This document shows, piece by piece, positions 16,115-25,154 of a stretch of 60,812 nucleotides of DNA. The notes under the pieces are model-generated. The model was given only the letters and a program-made list of their open reading frames with translations, was not told the DNA's origin and made no database searches. The first letter of the stretch is position 1; each line of letters starts with the position of its first letter. A program made the position numbers and the translations under genes. Where the stretch lies: contig JAFTVY010000066.1 in assembly GCA_017465545.1 (NCBI GenBank), forward strand, positions 1 to 60,812, in the 5' to 3' direction. The DNA is from Ruminiclostridium sp. (GTDB taxonomy: Bacteria; Bacillota; Clostridia; Oscillospirales; Ruminococcaceae).

Positions 16115-17137
16115 ATGACAAAAATAAAAACCTTCTTCCGCAGACTGTTTGCAGGAAGCTTCAAAAGAATGTTCATGCATATAAACACCATTCATAAGGA
16201 AACGGGTAAGAACCGCTTTATAATGTTCTTTGATATGATATGGTGCATTTTCAGATATTCAATAGGGTACCTTGACTATCGTGTATTCGGCTTTGCGAAT
16301 ATAAAGGGCAAGAACCGACGCACATTTATGAATATGAATGACAATCTGCTTATATCAAAAAAGCTCAACGACAGAACCTATTTTACAATATTCGACAACA
16401 AGGCGCTTTTCGATGAGAATTTTACCGAGTATATCGGCAGAGAATTCATAAATCTCGAAAAATGCGACGCCGAAGCACTCCGTAAATTCTGTGAAGGCAA
16501 GGAAACGGTATTCGCAAAGGCAATAAACGAATTCGGCGGAAAGGGTATTTCCAGGGAAGTAATTACCCCTGATACCGATTTTGACGAAATGTACAGAAGG
16601 CTTTGCGAAAACAAGCAGTACCTGATAGAAGAAACCATCACCCAGCACCCTGAAATGAGCAGACTCAGTCCCTCCTCGATAAATACCATAAGAATGGTAA
16701 CGGTGCTTCACGAGGGCAAGGTAAACTTTATGTACGCCCTTGTAAGAATGAGCAACGGAGAAAACTGTGTAGATAATATCTGCAGTGGCGGTATGTACGT
16801 ATCGATAGGCGATGACGGTGTTATCAGAAAGCCCGCCTTCTGCGACGCTACGGGACTTTATTATGATAGTCACCCCTTCACAAAGACCGTTTTCAACGGC
16901 TTTAAGATCCCTATGTTCGACGAAGCGGTGGAGATGTGCAAAAAGGCGGCACTTGTAGAACAGAGAGTCGGTTATATCGGCTGGGACGTGGCTATAACTC
17001 CTGACAGACCGGTTCTTGTAGAGGGCAATACCCTGCCAAGCTATGATATGTGCCAGAACTACGGACATATCGACAACAAAACGGGTATAAAGCCTAAATT
17101 TGAGAGCTTTCTCGGTAAGGAATTCTTCAGAAAGTAA
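16115..17137 (+). CDS. Sugar-transfer-associated ATP-grasp protein
   Basis: 340 residues. The central and C-terminal parts fit the ATP-grasp fold of the sugar-transfer-associated group (ATPgrasp_ST type): FAKAINEFGGKGISREV (about 131-147) as the nucleotide-binding lysine/glycine loop, LIEETITQHPEMSRLSPSSIN and TIRMVTVL (about 170-200), DNICSGGMYVSIGDDG, and GYIGWDVAITPDRPVLVEGN (about 287-306) with the metal-binding Glu/Asn. The N-terminus is basic and amphipathic and might touch the membrane. Cotranscription with a flippase suggests ATP-dependent modification of a surface glycan, perhaps with an amino acid or another carboxylate. The substrate is unknown. Confidence 0.8.
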   Translation: MTKIKTFFRRLFAGSFKRMFMHINTIHKETGKNRFIMFFDMIWCIFRYSIGYLDYRVFGFANIKGKNRRTFMNMNDNLLISKKLNDRTYFTIFDNKALFDENFTEYIGREFINLEKCDAEALRKFCEGKETVFAKAINEFGGKGISREVITPDTDFDEMYRRLCENKQYLIEETITQHPEMSRLSPSSINTIRMVTVLHEGKVNFMYALVRMSNGENCVDNICSGGMYVSIGDDGVIRKPAFCDATGLYYDSHPFTKTVFNGFKIPMFDEAVEMCKKAALVEQRVGYIGWDVAITPDRPVLVEGNTLPSYDMCQNYGHIDNKTGIKPKFESFLGKEFFRK

Positions 17138-17144
17138 ATATTTA

Positions 17145-17180
17145 AACCTCCGGCGATTCTGCAGTCGGAGGTTATTTTTT
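17145..17180 (+). terminator. Terminator after the flippase/ATP-grasp pair
   Basis: AACCTCCG (17145-17152) pairs with CGGAGGTT (17166-17173), followed by A and six T residues. It lies 8 nt after the ATP-grasp stop codon. Confidence 0.88.
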
Positions 17181-17243
17181 GTGCAATTTGCTACAAAAGT
17201 ATTGAACGAATTTTATATATTTGTAGAAGTTACCCATTCAGCA

Positions 17244-17272
17244 TTGACTAATTTATAAGAAAATGGTAAAAT
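17244..17272 (+). promoter_or_regulatory. Promoter of the first papain-like peptidase gene
   Basis: TTGACT (17244-17249), 17 nt, TAAAAT (17267-17272). The surrounding bases (CATTGACTAA and AAAATGGTARAATTATAG) match the promoter of the second peptidase gene at 32105-32133. A TTGTGCAATTTG motif at 17179-17190 lies upstream (see findings). Confidence 0.8.
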
Positions 17273-17308
17273 TATAGGTGAAATAATATCAGGAAAGGAA
17301 ATGATACT

Positions 17309-20300
17309 ATGGAAAAGAATAAATTATTAAGATCCATATCTCTGATTGCTGTTTCGGCAGTTGCTGCAAGCTCTCTTCTCAGCGCTACAGCCTTTGCCGA
17401 TACGTTGCCTACAAGAGTGAATTCACTTGAGGACGGGTACGTAAGCGATATCAAGGATCAGGGAAATTGGGGCACCTGCTGGGCATTTGCCACATCTGCC
17501 GCTTCCGAAGTATCCATAAGCAAGGAGCACGGACTGAATATTGATCTGTCCGAAAACCTTACCGCCTATTTCGTTAACTTCCCTACCACTTACGGAAAAA
17601 TAGGCAATGACACCATGATAAACACCTTTTCTTCAAACACCCAGTATCTTGAGGATGGTAACAACCCTCTTGTATCCGGTCAGATCATGATGAACTGGAT
17701 AGGTCCCTTTGAAGAAAACGCTGACTATCCCTACAACGCCTCCGGCACACCGACCATCGCAACCAAGGAATTCACAGAAGAGGAATGGAATGCGATCCTC
17801 GATTCAAGAGTGGCACAGCTTACCGATTACCGTAAAATAAGCGCTACAGATCCTGACTACATAACAAAGACAAAGAATCTGGTAGCTACCTACGGTGCTG
17901 CAACCGTTACTTACTACGACGAGGTAGAAGCCGGCAAGACAAGTCAGTACATGAACTGCATAGACAGTCAGTATTACTACTTCTGCCCCTTCGGAAAGTC
18001 TGTAAACCATGCGGTTACAATTGTCGGATATGACGACAGCATCCCTGCGTCATACTTCGCAAACAACGGCTATCAGCCTTCAGGAAACGGCGGCTGGCTC
18101 ATCAAGAACAGCTGGGGTACAGGTGCCTTCAACAATGGCTATCTCTGGATTTCCTACTACGATACTTCAGTAGAATCATCGGTAGCCTATGACTACGCTA
18201 TGGAAGGCGACGACGACTATTTCGATTATCTCTACTCCATGGACGGTAGCGTAAGCGCATCCTACCTTTCCTCTGACGGTCTGGCTACGATCCATTCAGC
18301 CAACCTTTTCACAGCTGAAAGAGACGAGATAGTTTCAGCAGCCTCCTTCTTCACAGAAGAGGAATCAGAAAGTACGTATACGGTTTCTGTTTACGTAAAC
18401 CCTTCTGACACAACCTACCTTACAGCAGGAACACCTGTTTCTTCAGCAACTATCACAACTGACGTAACAGGCTACTATACGGTAGAATTCCCTGATACAG
18501 TCAAGGTAAACGAGGGTGACACCTTTGCAATAGTAGTTTCAGCTACTATGAGCAGTGGTCTCGGCAAGGCTTACTATGAGCATCCCCAGGTTATTACCGG
18601 TGGCAGCACCACAATAGAAGTAGTTGCAAACGAAGGCGAATCCTTTGTTTCAACAGATGGCTCATACTGGTTTGATACGCTGGAATACCAGATAGGTAAT
18701 GCTAAGATAAAGGCATACACCTGTGATATTCCTCTTGAAAAGCCCGTAGTTACAGTTCAGTCAGTAGCTGACGGAACAGCAAAGCTTGTATGGAACGCAG
18801 TAGAGGGTGCTACTTCCTACGAGATTATCAGAGTAGACGACGAGGATGATTACGTAACTCTCGGTACGGTAACAGGTACATATTGCAATATAAACAATAT
18901 TGCCGCTAATATCGAGTTCACTTTCATCGTAAAAGCGATTGCCGACGATGGCAGAAGCTCAATGTCAGACCCCGTTACAGTAATATATGAGGTAGCACTC
19001 CTTGAAAAGCCCGTAGTTACAATCGAGTCCATAGCAGACGGCTCGGCAAAGCTTGTATGGGATGCGATAGATGGCGCTACTTCCTACGATATTATCAGAG
19101 TAGACGGCGAGGATGACTACGTAACTCTCGGCACAGTAACCGGTACTTACTGCAACCTCAACAATCTGGATGCCAACGTTGAATACGTAATCATCGTAAA
19201 GGCAGTTGCAGAGGACGGCAGAAGCTCCATGTCAGACCCTGTTACGGTAGTATACGAGGTATTACCCCTTGAAGCTCCCGTGCTTGTGGCTACAAAAATT
19301 AGTGATACAAAATACCAGTTTACCTGGACAGCAGTAGATGGTGCCAGCGGATACGAGCTTATCGGCTGTGACGAAAACGGAAACGCTTACGGTCCTTATG
19401 ACTGCGAGCTGAAAACGTCTGCTACAGTAAACTTCAACAGCTTAACAGAGGATACAAGCTTTACCTTCTACCTGACAGTTACCGATGAAGACGGAAGAAC
19501 AGCAGATTCAAACACTGTTTCATTTACTGTAAAGCTTCCCGTAATCGAGCTTACAGCTCCTGAGCTTTCCGCAGTTCTTAACGGTGACAAGGTAACGCTC
19601 ACCTGGAGCAAGGTTGATTCGGCATATGGTTACGTTATCGAAAAGTATGACGGAACAAGCTGGAATGCAGGTACAACCATCACCGGCAATTCTCTCTTCT
19701 CAATGTCCTTCTCAGGACTCGAAGCTGGAAACACCTACAAGTACAGAATAAGAGCCTTCGCATATTCAGGCGCTAACACAGTTTACGGTGATTATTCATC
19801 CGTAGTAACAATTGAAATGCCCGCCAAGGCTTCCGCAATGACTGGCTTCAAGTCCCCAAGCAAATCATCAACAGCTATCCGTCTTGGCTGGAATAAGAAC
19901 GATACAGCTGACGGCTACATCATTGAACAGTACACAAACAGCGGTTGGGCACAGATTGCAGATATTACAGATGCAAGCACAGTTACCTACAAGGTAACAG
20001 GTCTTGTTCCCGGTACTGCATACAAGTTCAGAATGAGAGCTTATAATGCAGGTGGCGAAGGAAGCAACACCGCAACACTTACAGTAAACACACAGATGAC
20101 AGCTGTAAAGGGCTTTACAAGTCCCAGTAAGTCAACAACTGCAATCCGTCTTAACTGGACAAAGAACGCTTATGCTACAGGCTACGTTATTGAACAGTAC
20201 ACAAACAGTGGTTGGGTACAGATTGCCGATATTACAGATAAGGCAACAACCACCTACAAGGTAACAGATCTTGTTCCCGGTACTGCATACAAGTTCAGAA

Positions 20301-20944
20301 TGAAGGCTTATTCTGTTACAAAGTACGGCGAAACAGTATGCGGCGACAAGACTGCAACTCTTACAGTAAACACACAGATGACAGCTGTAAAGGGCTTTAC
20401 AAGTCCCAGTAAGTCAACAACTGCAATCCGTCTTAACTGGACAAAGAACGCTTATGCTACAGGCTACGTTATTGAACAGTATACAAACAGCGGTTGGGTA
20501 CAGATCGCCGATATTACAGATAAGGCAACAACCACCTACAAGGTAACAGGTCTTGCTTCAGGTACTGCATACAAGTTCAGAATGAAGGCTTATTCCGTTA
20601 CCAAGTACGGCGAAACTATCTACGGCGACAAGACAGCTACTCTTACCGCAAACACTCAGGCTTCCTCAGTTACAGGTCTTAAAGTAAAGAGCAAGTCCGA
20701 TAAGGCTATAAGACTTGCCTGGACAAAGAACACAGCCGTAGACGGCTACGTTATCGAACAGTACGTAGACGGCAAGTGGGTACAGATTGCTGATATTGAC
20801 AGCTATGCAACCACCGAATACAAGGTAACAGGTCTTACTTCAGGCACAGCATACAAGTTCAGAATGAAGGCATATGCAGTTACCAAGTACGGTGAAACAA
20901 CCTACAGCGCATACACAAGCACACTTACAGCATCCACAACGTAA
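17309..20944 (+). CDS. Secreted papain-family (C1) cysteine peptidase with lectin-like domain and eight Fn3 repeats
   Basis: 1211 residues. Signal peptide 1-30 (ends SATAFA). The papain domain starts at once, with Q51 and C57 in QGNWGTCWAF, H234 in SVNHAVTIVGYDD and N267 in WLIKNSWGTG: all four catalytic positions are present. There is no inhibitor-type propeptide between signal and catalytic domain. About 295-465 resembles the lectin-like beta-sandwich that follows C1 domains in Firmicutes (SAASFFTEEES and the EGESFVSTDG region). Eight Fn3-like repeats then run to the C-terminus; the last four carry the KN..ADGYIIEQY-type sequence shared across this island. No LPXTG, dockerin or S-layer anchor is visible, so the protein is secreted or held through its repeats. 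Confidence 0.9.
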   Translation: MEKNKLLRSISLIAVSAVAASSLLSATAFADTLPTRVNSLEDGYVSDIKDQGNWGTCWAFATSAASEVSISKEHGLNIDLSENLTAYFVNFPTTYGKIGNDTMINTFSSNTQYLEDGNNPLVSGQIMMNWIGPFEENADYPYNASGTPTIATKEFTEEEWNAILDSRVAQLTDYRKISATDPDYITKTKNLVATYGAATVTYYDEVEAGKTSQYMNCIDSQYYYFCPFGKSVNHAVTIVGYDDSIPASYFANNGYQPSGNGGWLIKNSWGTGAFNNGYLWISYYDTSVESSVAYDYAMEGDDDYFDYLYSMDGSVSASYLSSDGLATIHSANLFTAERDEIVSAASFFTEEESESTYTVSVYVNPSDTTYLTAGTPVSSATITTDVTGYYTVEFPDTVKVNEGDTFAIVVSATMSSGLGKAYYEHPQVITGGSTTIEVVANEGESFVSTDGSYWFDTLEYQIGNAKIKAYTCDIPLEKPVVTVQSVADGTAKLVWNAVEGATSYEIIRVDDEDDYVTLGTVTGTYCNINNIAANIEFTFIVKAIADDGRSSMSDPVTVIYEVALLEKPVVTIESIADGSAKLVWDAIDGATSYDIIRVDGEDDYVTLGTVTGTYCNLNNLDANVEYVIIVKAVAEDGRSSMSDPVTVVYEVLPLEAPVLVATKISDTKYQFTWTAVDGASGYELIGCDENGNAYGPYDCELKTSATVNFNSLTEDTSFTFYLTVTDEDGRTADSNTVSFTVKLPVIELTAPELSAVLNGDKVTLTWSKVDSAYGYVIEKYDGTSWNAGTTITGNSLFSMSFSGLEAGNTYKYRIRAFAYSGANTVYGDYSSVVTIEMPAKASAMTGFKSPSKSSTAIRLGWNKNDTADGYIIEQYTNSGWAQIADITDASTVTYKVTGLVPGTAYKFRMRAYNAGGEGSNTATLTVNTQMTAVKGFTSPSKSTTAIRLNWTKNAYATGYVIEQYTNSGWVQIADITDKATTTYKVTDLVPGTAYKFRMKAYSVTKYGETVCGDKTATLTVNTQMTAVKGFTSPSKSTTAIRLNWTKNAYATGYVIEQYTNSGWVQIADITDKATTTYKVTGLASGTAYKFRMKAYSVTKYGETIYGDKTATLTANTQASSVTGLKVKSKSDKAIRLAWTKNTAVDGYVIEQYVDGKWVQIADIDSYATTEYKVTGLTSGTAYKFRMKAYAVTKYGETTYSAYTSTLTASTT
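20099..20662 (+). repeat. Near-identical tandem 282-bp Fn3-coding repeats
   Basis: Two adjacent units starting ACAGCTGTAAAGGG at 20099 and 20381 are almost identical over 282 bp (94 codons). They encode Fn3 repeats 6 and 7 of the peptidase. The near absence of silent differences points to recent duplication or gene conversion. Confidence 0.85.
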
Positions 20945-21090
20945 AAGCGACAAACAACTGTCAATCGCTTTACAACGGATATAAGGCTGTAAAAACAACT
21001 GAATAAACAGCTAATCCCCGCTATCTTTTTAATTGCCCTGTCAAGCAGACAGAGCAAAAAACAAAAGAATATTTAGAAAACCTTCAGAAT

Positions 21091-21118
21091 CCACCCTGCT
21101 GCTGCAGGGTGGATTTTT
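21091..21118 (+). terminator. Terminator hairpin inside the deleted IS
   Basis: CCACCCTGC (21091-21099) and GCAGGGTGG (21104-21112) form a 9-bp stem with a 4-nt loop, followed by ATTTTT. It may now terminate the upstream peptidase gene in place of the split hairpin. Confidence 0.7.
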
Positions 21119-21255
21119 CACGCCGCCGCAAGATAATATTCTATCGGTGTCATACATCTGAGCTTTAACTGATAACGCTTATTGTTGTTGCTGTCACCTA
21201 TCCTGAACGCTACTATCTCTGCTCGCTCTTTCTGTGTGGTTTTTTCCTTTGACAT
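21118..21255 (-). pseudogene. In-frame OrfA-OrfB fusion remnant of an IS3-family transposase (45 residues)
   Basis: The reading frame starts MSKEKTTQKERAEIVAF, like the start of an IS3 OrfA. It then jumps to NNNKRYQLKLRCMTPIEYY, which is the familiar tail of an IS3 OrfB (the N..R-Q..L..MTP-EY motif), and ends LAAA before TGA at 21118. The DDE catalytic core is missing. Whether the 45-residue product is made is unknown. Confidence 0.75.
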
Positions 21256-21350
21256 AAAATATACCCCTTAGTGTAGTCTCGAATTTCTGTTTTTTCGAGT
21301 GTCTACTCTAAGGGGATTATATCATAAAATAGCGGGGATTAAAATTTTAT

Positions 21351-24300
21351 TTACTTGTTTGTAGTACCGTTTACGTTTACGTAAGCACCGTAATAGGCTG
21401 TACCACCTGCAACGTTATAGGTTGCTACTCTGAACTTATAGGATGTACCCTTCTTAAGACCTGCTTTGCGATAAGTAACAGTTGCATTTGAAGTGATCTT
21501 TGCAATTCTTACCCACTTGCCACCTGAGTACATTTCTACAATGTAGCCGTCAGCAGAAGTATTCTTTGACCAACCGAGTCTTAAAGCCGTACCTGCCTTG
21601 CCAGTAATCTTAAGATTTGAAACTGCGGAAGGATTTGTATAAGCCGCAAGAGTAGAAGTATAACCGCTGTAGAGAGCGGTAGAACCGCTCATCTTGTACG
21701 CCTTTACTCTGAACTTGTACTGAGTAGAAGCCACAAGGCCTGATACACGGTAGGTTGTAGTAGAATTGCCCGCAATTCTTGCAACTCTTACCCACTTGCC
21801 ACTCTTGTACTGTTCGATGATATAGCCGTCAGCACTGGCGTTCTTTGTCCAGTTAAGACGAAGAGCGTTGGAAGCTCTGCCGCCGATTTTAAGACCTGTT
21901 ACAACAGAAGGATTTGTACGAGCCGCAAAAGTGCTTGTATATTCGCTGTAAAGCGCCTTTGTACCATCCATCTTATACGCTCTCATTCTGAACTTATAAG
22001 CTGTACCTGCCGCAAGACCTGTAACACGGTATGTGGTTGTCGAATTACCTGCTATTTTTGCAATTCTAGTCCACTTGCCACCCTTGTACATTTCGATAAT
22101 GTAGCCGTCAGCGGAGGTGTTCTTTGTCCAGTTAAGACGGAGGGCGTTGCCTGAACGACCGCCGAGGGAGAGGCCTTTTACAGCTGTGGGGGCTAAACCT
22201 AAAAGCTCGAAGTCAAAGCCGTAATCTGTTGCGTACTTGTGAGCGGCGGAATCCTTGTAGCAGTAGATTTTAAATCCATCTACCTTAACAGAATCTAAAG
22301 TTTCATCATCCTGATCAAAGCCAATTGCAAAGTGTCCTATATCTGTAACAGATTCAGGAATTGTAATGCTCTTTAATGAAGGACAGTCGTAAAAGGTGTA
22401 TCCGTTTATACTTTTAACGCCATCGCTGATAATGACAGATTCAAGAGATGAACAATTTTTGAATATAGTCGTACCAGTCTCTGTAACGCTTGCGGGAATA
22501 TTTATTGTCTTAAGTGACGTGCAATTCTGGAAAGCATTATATTCGATTCGTGTAACTGCATTGGGAATGACAATAGATTCAAGTGTAGTACAGTACGAAA
22601 ATGCATAGCCTCCGATAGCTGTGATGCTATCCGGTAAAGTGATAGATTTGAGAGATGTACATTCATCAAACGCATCATATCCTATACTTGTAATTGTGTC
22701 AGGAAGATTTACTGTTTTGAGATCTTTACAACCTGCGAAAGTAAAATCATTAATAGCAGTAACACCTTCGGGAATTGTTATCGACTTCAGAGCTGTATCG
22801 GAAAAAGCATCTTCTGATATAATGGTAACGCTATCCGGGATGATTACCGACGTAAGAGAAGTACAGCCATCAAACGCACTTGATCCGATATACACAAGAC
22901 CGTCAGGAAGAGTTATTGTTTCAAGTTGTTCACGCATCTGGAACGCACCGCCACCGATACCAACAGTTCCTTTTTTGACAGAAGCGGACGTTATATCTTC
23001 GTCGCATGCAACAGCCCAGTTCTCCACGTACTTTATAGCGGTTGTCTGATTATTGACTATTGCAGTATTGGTAAATACATCAGAAGAAAAATATTCTATA
23101 TTATCAGGAATATCAACTTCTGCAAGTGAAACACAGCCGTTAAATACGTCATTATAGATATATTTTACAGAATCAGGAATGACTATTGATTCCAGCGACG
23201 TGCAGTTTTCAAAACAGCCTGCCGAAAGTTCTTCGAGATTTTCAGGTAAATCTATTGAAACGAGTGAAGTGCAATCCTGGAAGGCACGGTTACTTATAGT
23301 TATAACACTGTCGCTAATAATAACGGTTTTAAGGGACGTGCAACCGCTGAAAGCAGAATAGCCTATACTTGTAACAACTTTTCCGTTTAATTTTGAAGGG
23401 ATTGTAAGGTTTGCAGCACTACCTGTATAATCGGTAATTATCACCGTTCCATCATCAAGCTCCGCATAGGAAAAATATATATCAGGATCATAGCTATCAC
23501 CATCAGTATCTTCAAGCACACCGTTGATTCTGATTGCATCTATTGTGATAGAAGGGATGTCACTTTCATCTTCTGCGTAAAGATCAGTATATATAGTCAT
23601 AAAGGCTAATCCGCTCGGATAGCCATCTATACTAAGATTGATTACGTAATAGCCATCTCCGTTGACAATTATTTTATCTGAAGAAGTGCCGTAATTTCCT
23701 TCATCATCTTCACCCCAGTACATATATTCCCAGTTGGAATCCGCATAGCCTAACCATGCATTAAAGGGCTTTCTTGCGTCAGAAACTGCTATTCTTACTG
23801 ATATAGAACCAACGTTCACAAAATCATCGCTGTTAACAATGATTCCGTCAGAGTTGGTTGACCATTCATTGTAGATATCTGTTCTGACTGTTTCGCTGTC
23901 TACGTACGTACTGCCTGAACTCAGAAGATCGATATCCTTTTCTACAGGTTCCACGGGTTCATCAGGCTCTTCGGGAACGTCAGGCACAACCTCGATTGCA
24001 TTATAGACCACTAACTCCCAGTTAACCTCATCGCCTACTTCTGTATTCCAGACATGCGCAATAAAACCGCCGAAATCAGATATATCATCTATGCAATTTG
24101 CATCCATAATTTCTGCAACTGTAGTGGATAATACCAGCACACCCGCTTCCTGAGAAACAGAAACCCAACCACTCCAGTCAGATGCATAACCTGAAAGCCC
24201 CAGACTCCATGAAGAAGTATCGACATCGGGATTTACCGGTGACACACTTAAACTGATCTTATCTGTAGGCAACAATTCGATTCCACTGCCTACAGCAGGT

Positions 24301-25001
24301 GTCTGTATCTGAATAAGTGTACAATCAGAACCCCAGTCAGATTCTACCGATATTGCCGTTCCACTTGTAGAAAATGCTTCTTCATACGTAACGTCAGTAT
24401 CAGGCTCTTCGGGAACGGGCTCTTCGGGAACGGGTTCATCAGGTTCATCGGGAACGTCAGGTTCGACGGGTGTATCGGAACCGGGAGCAATACTTAACGT
24501 CCAGTTGATTTCGTCCCCAACCTGACAATTCCATACCTGAAATATGAATCCACCGAACTGTTCAACGTCTGTCACCGAGATAGAGTCCATCATTTCCTGT
24601 ATTGTGGCACTGAACTCAAGTACACCTGCATCACCGTAAGGGCCGTTCCAGCCGCCCCAGGTGCTATCGTAACAATTGAACGCAAGCTTCCATGCTGAAG
24701 TGTCCTCATCATTGGCAGCCTCTGCTGTTACCGTTACCACGTCGGTAGGTACAAACTCAAAGTTTCCACCTACGGATACGGATTGTATCTGGATACACGT
24801 TGCATCCGGACCAAAATCTCCTTCGGTAACTAAAAGTGTACCTGACGTACTCATTTCCTCATCAATAGTAACCTTAGTGCCCGGTATACTATCAGTTTTC
24901 GTTGCAAAACTAAAATTGCCTGCATACTCTGCGCTTACTTGTGTTGCCAGCATAGCTGTTGCAAGAGTTGAAGCTGTAAGCATGCTTAAAATCTTCTTCA
25001 T
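21351..25001 (-). CDS. Secreted BspA-like LRR protein with two CBM-like domains and three Fn3 repeats
   Basis: 1216 residues. Signal peptide 1-24 (ends QVSA). A beta-rich domain with a YDSTWGGWNG core lies at about 30-150, then a Pro/Glu linker. A second copy follows at about 210-340 (YASDWSGW core), another Pro/Glu linker, and a third, different beta-rich domain at about 365-510. BspA-type LRR_5 repeats (IPDSVT.I...AF..CTSL pattern) run from about 520 to 930. Three Fn3 repeats end the protein. There is no catalytic motif, so it is most likely an adhesin or glycan-binding surface protein. It is convergent with the first peptidase gene and divergent from the XRE regulator. The C-terminal Fn3 DNA is nearly identical, in inverted orientation, to that at 38960-39789. 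Confidence 0.85.
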   Translation of the reverse strand: MKKILSMLTASTLATAMLATQVSAEYAGNFSFATKTDSIPGTKVTIDEEMSTSGTLLVTEGDFGPDATCIQIQSVSVGGNFEFVPTDVVTVTAEAANDEDTSAWKLAFNCYDSTWGGWNGPYGDAGVLEFSATIQEMMDSISVTDVEQFGGFIFQVWNCQVGDEINWTLSIAPGSDTPVEPDVPDEPDEPVPEEPVPEEPDTDVTYEEAFSTSGTAISVESDWGSDCTLIQIQTPAVGSGIELLPTDKISLSVSPVNPDVDTSSWSLGLSGYASDWSGWVSVSQEAGVLVLSTTVAEIMDANCIDDISDFGGFIAHVWNTEVGDEVNWELVVYNAIEVVPDVPEEPDEPVEPVEKDIDLLSSGSTYVDSETVRTDIYNEWSTNSDGIIVNSDDFVNVGSISVRIAVSDARKPFNAWLGYADSNWEYMYWGEDDEGNYGTSSDKIIVNGDGYYVINLSIDGYPSGLAFMTIYTDLYAEDESDIPSITIDAIRINGVLEDTDGDSYDPDIYFSYAELDDGTVIITDYTGSAANLTIPSKLNGKVVTSIGYSAFSGCTSLKTVIISDSVITISNRAFQDCTSLVSIDLPENLEELSAGCFENCTSLESIVIPDSVKYIYNDVFNGCVSLAEVDIPDNIEYFSSDVFTNTAIVNNQTTAIKYVENWAVACDEDITSASVKKGTVGIGGGAFQMREQLETITLPDGLVYIGSSAFDGCTSLTSVIIPDSVTIISEDAFSDTALKSITIPEGVTAINDFTFAGCKDLKTVNLPDTITSIGYDAFDECTSLKSITLPDSITAIGGYAFSYCTTLESIVIPNAVTRIEYNAFQNCTSLKTINIPASVTETGTTIFKNCSSLESVIISDGVKSINGYTFYDCPSLKSITIPESVTDIGHFAIGFDQDDETLDSVKVDGFKIYCYKDSAAHKYATDYGFDFELLGLAPTAVKGLSLGGRSGNALRLNWTKNTSADGYIIEMYKGGKWTRIAKIAGNSTTTYRVTGLAAGTAYKFRMRAYKMDGTKALYSEYTSTFAARTNPSVVTGLKIGGRASNALRLNWTKNASADGYIIEQYKSGKWVRVARIAGNSTTTYRVSGLVASTQYKFRVKAYKMSGSTALYSGYTSTLAAYTNPSAVSNLKITGKAGTALRLGWSKNTSADGYIVEMYSGGKWVRIAKITSNATVTYRKAGLKKGTSYKFRVATYNVAGGTAYYGAYVNVNGTTNK

Positions 25002-25016
25002 CGATTTACCTCCTTC

Positions 25017-25041
25017 ATCATTCTTTTAGACTAAGAATGAT
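25017..25041 (-). promoter_or_regulatory. Hairpin just upstream of the LRR gene ribosome site
   Basis: ATCATTCTT (25017-25025) and AAGAATGAT (25033-25041) form a perfect 9-bp stem with a 7-nt loop in the 5' leader, directly before the GAAGGAGG ribosome site. No T-tract follows. It could stabilise the mRNA or control translation. Confidence 0.5.
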
Positions 25042-25050
25042 AGATATTTC

Positions 25051-25095
25051 AACCTAAATAGATTAGATTTATAATAATTATAACCTAATCAGATT
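25051..25095. promoter_or_regulatory. Direct repeats in the XRE/LRR divergent region, candidate operators
   Basis: AACCTAAATAGATT (25051-25064) and AACCTAATCAGATT (25082-25095) share the pattern AACCTAANNAGATT with a 31-bp start-to-start spacing (about three helical turns). The second lies between the -35 and -10 of the LRR promoter, the first just downstream of its start. The divergent XRE gene nearby is the obvious candidate regulator. Confidence 0.45.
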
Positions 25096-25105
25096 GATTT
25101 GTCAA
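25077..25105 (-). promoter_or_regulatory. Promoter of the 1216-residue LRR protein gene
   Basis: On the minus strand TTGACA (complement of 25100-25105), 17 nt, TATAAT (complement of 25077-25082): a full consensus promoter, about 75 nt before the start codon. Confidence 0.88.
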
Positions 25106-25154
25106 GAGAATATAAGCCTGATATGATACAATACTAATGAAGAGGTGATTTGTT

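Larger units (their letters stand above)
21033..21324 (-). mobile_element. Internally deleted IS3-like element (about 292 bp)
   Basis: Read on the minus strand the right-hand end begins TGATATAATCCCCTTAGAG, followed by AGACACTCGAAAAAAC. The left-hand end, read on the plus strand, contains AAGCAGACAGAGCAAAAAAC, a clear imperfect inverted match. A palindrome (CCCCTTAG-TAG-CTCGA against TCGAG-CTA-CTAAGGGG, 21264-21315) precedes the ORF. A possible 3-bp TAA duplication flanks the element. Inside is a single in-frame fusion of the start of OrfA to the end of OrfB, so the copy cannot move without help in trans. The exact left boundary is uncertain by a few bases. Confidence 0.75.
21013..21340. terminator. 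Bidirectional terminator hairpin split by an IS
   Basis: AATCCCCGCTAT (21013-21024) and ATAGCGGGGATT (21329-21340) are perfect 12-base complements 304 bp apart. With the intervening element removed they would form a hairpin with a CTTTTTAAA loop between two convergent genes. This matches intact hairpins at 25588-25620 and 35587-35613. Everything between the arms except about 11 nt is a mobile element. Confidence 0.8.

Noticed and set aside
16355-17068. A 237-codon open frame opposite the ATP-grasp gene
   Set aside because: It mirrors the codon pattern of the sense gene. The sense frame has clear ATP-grasp motifs.
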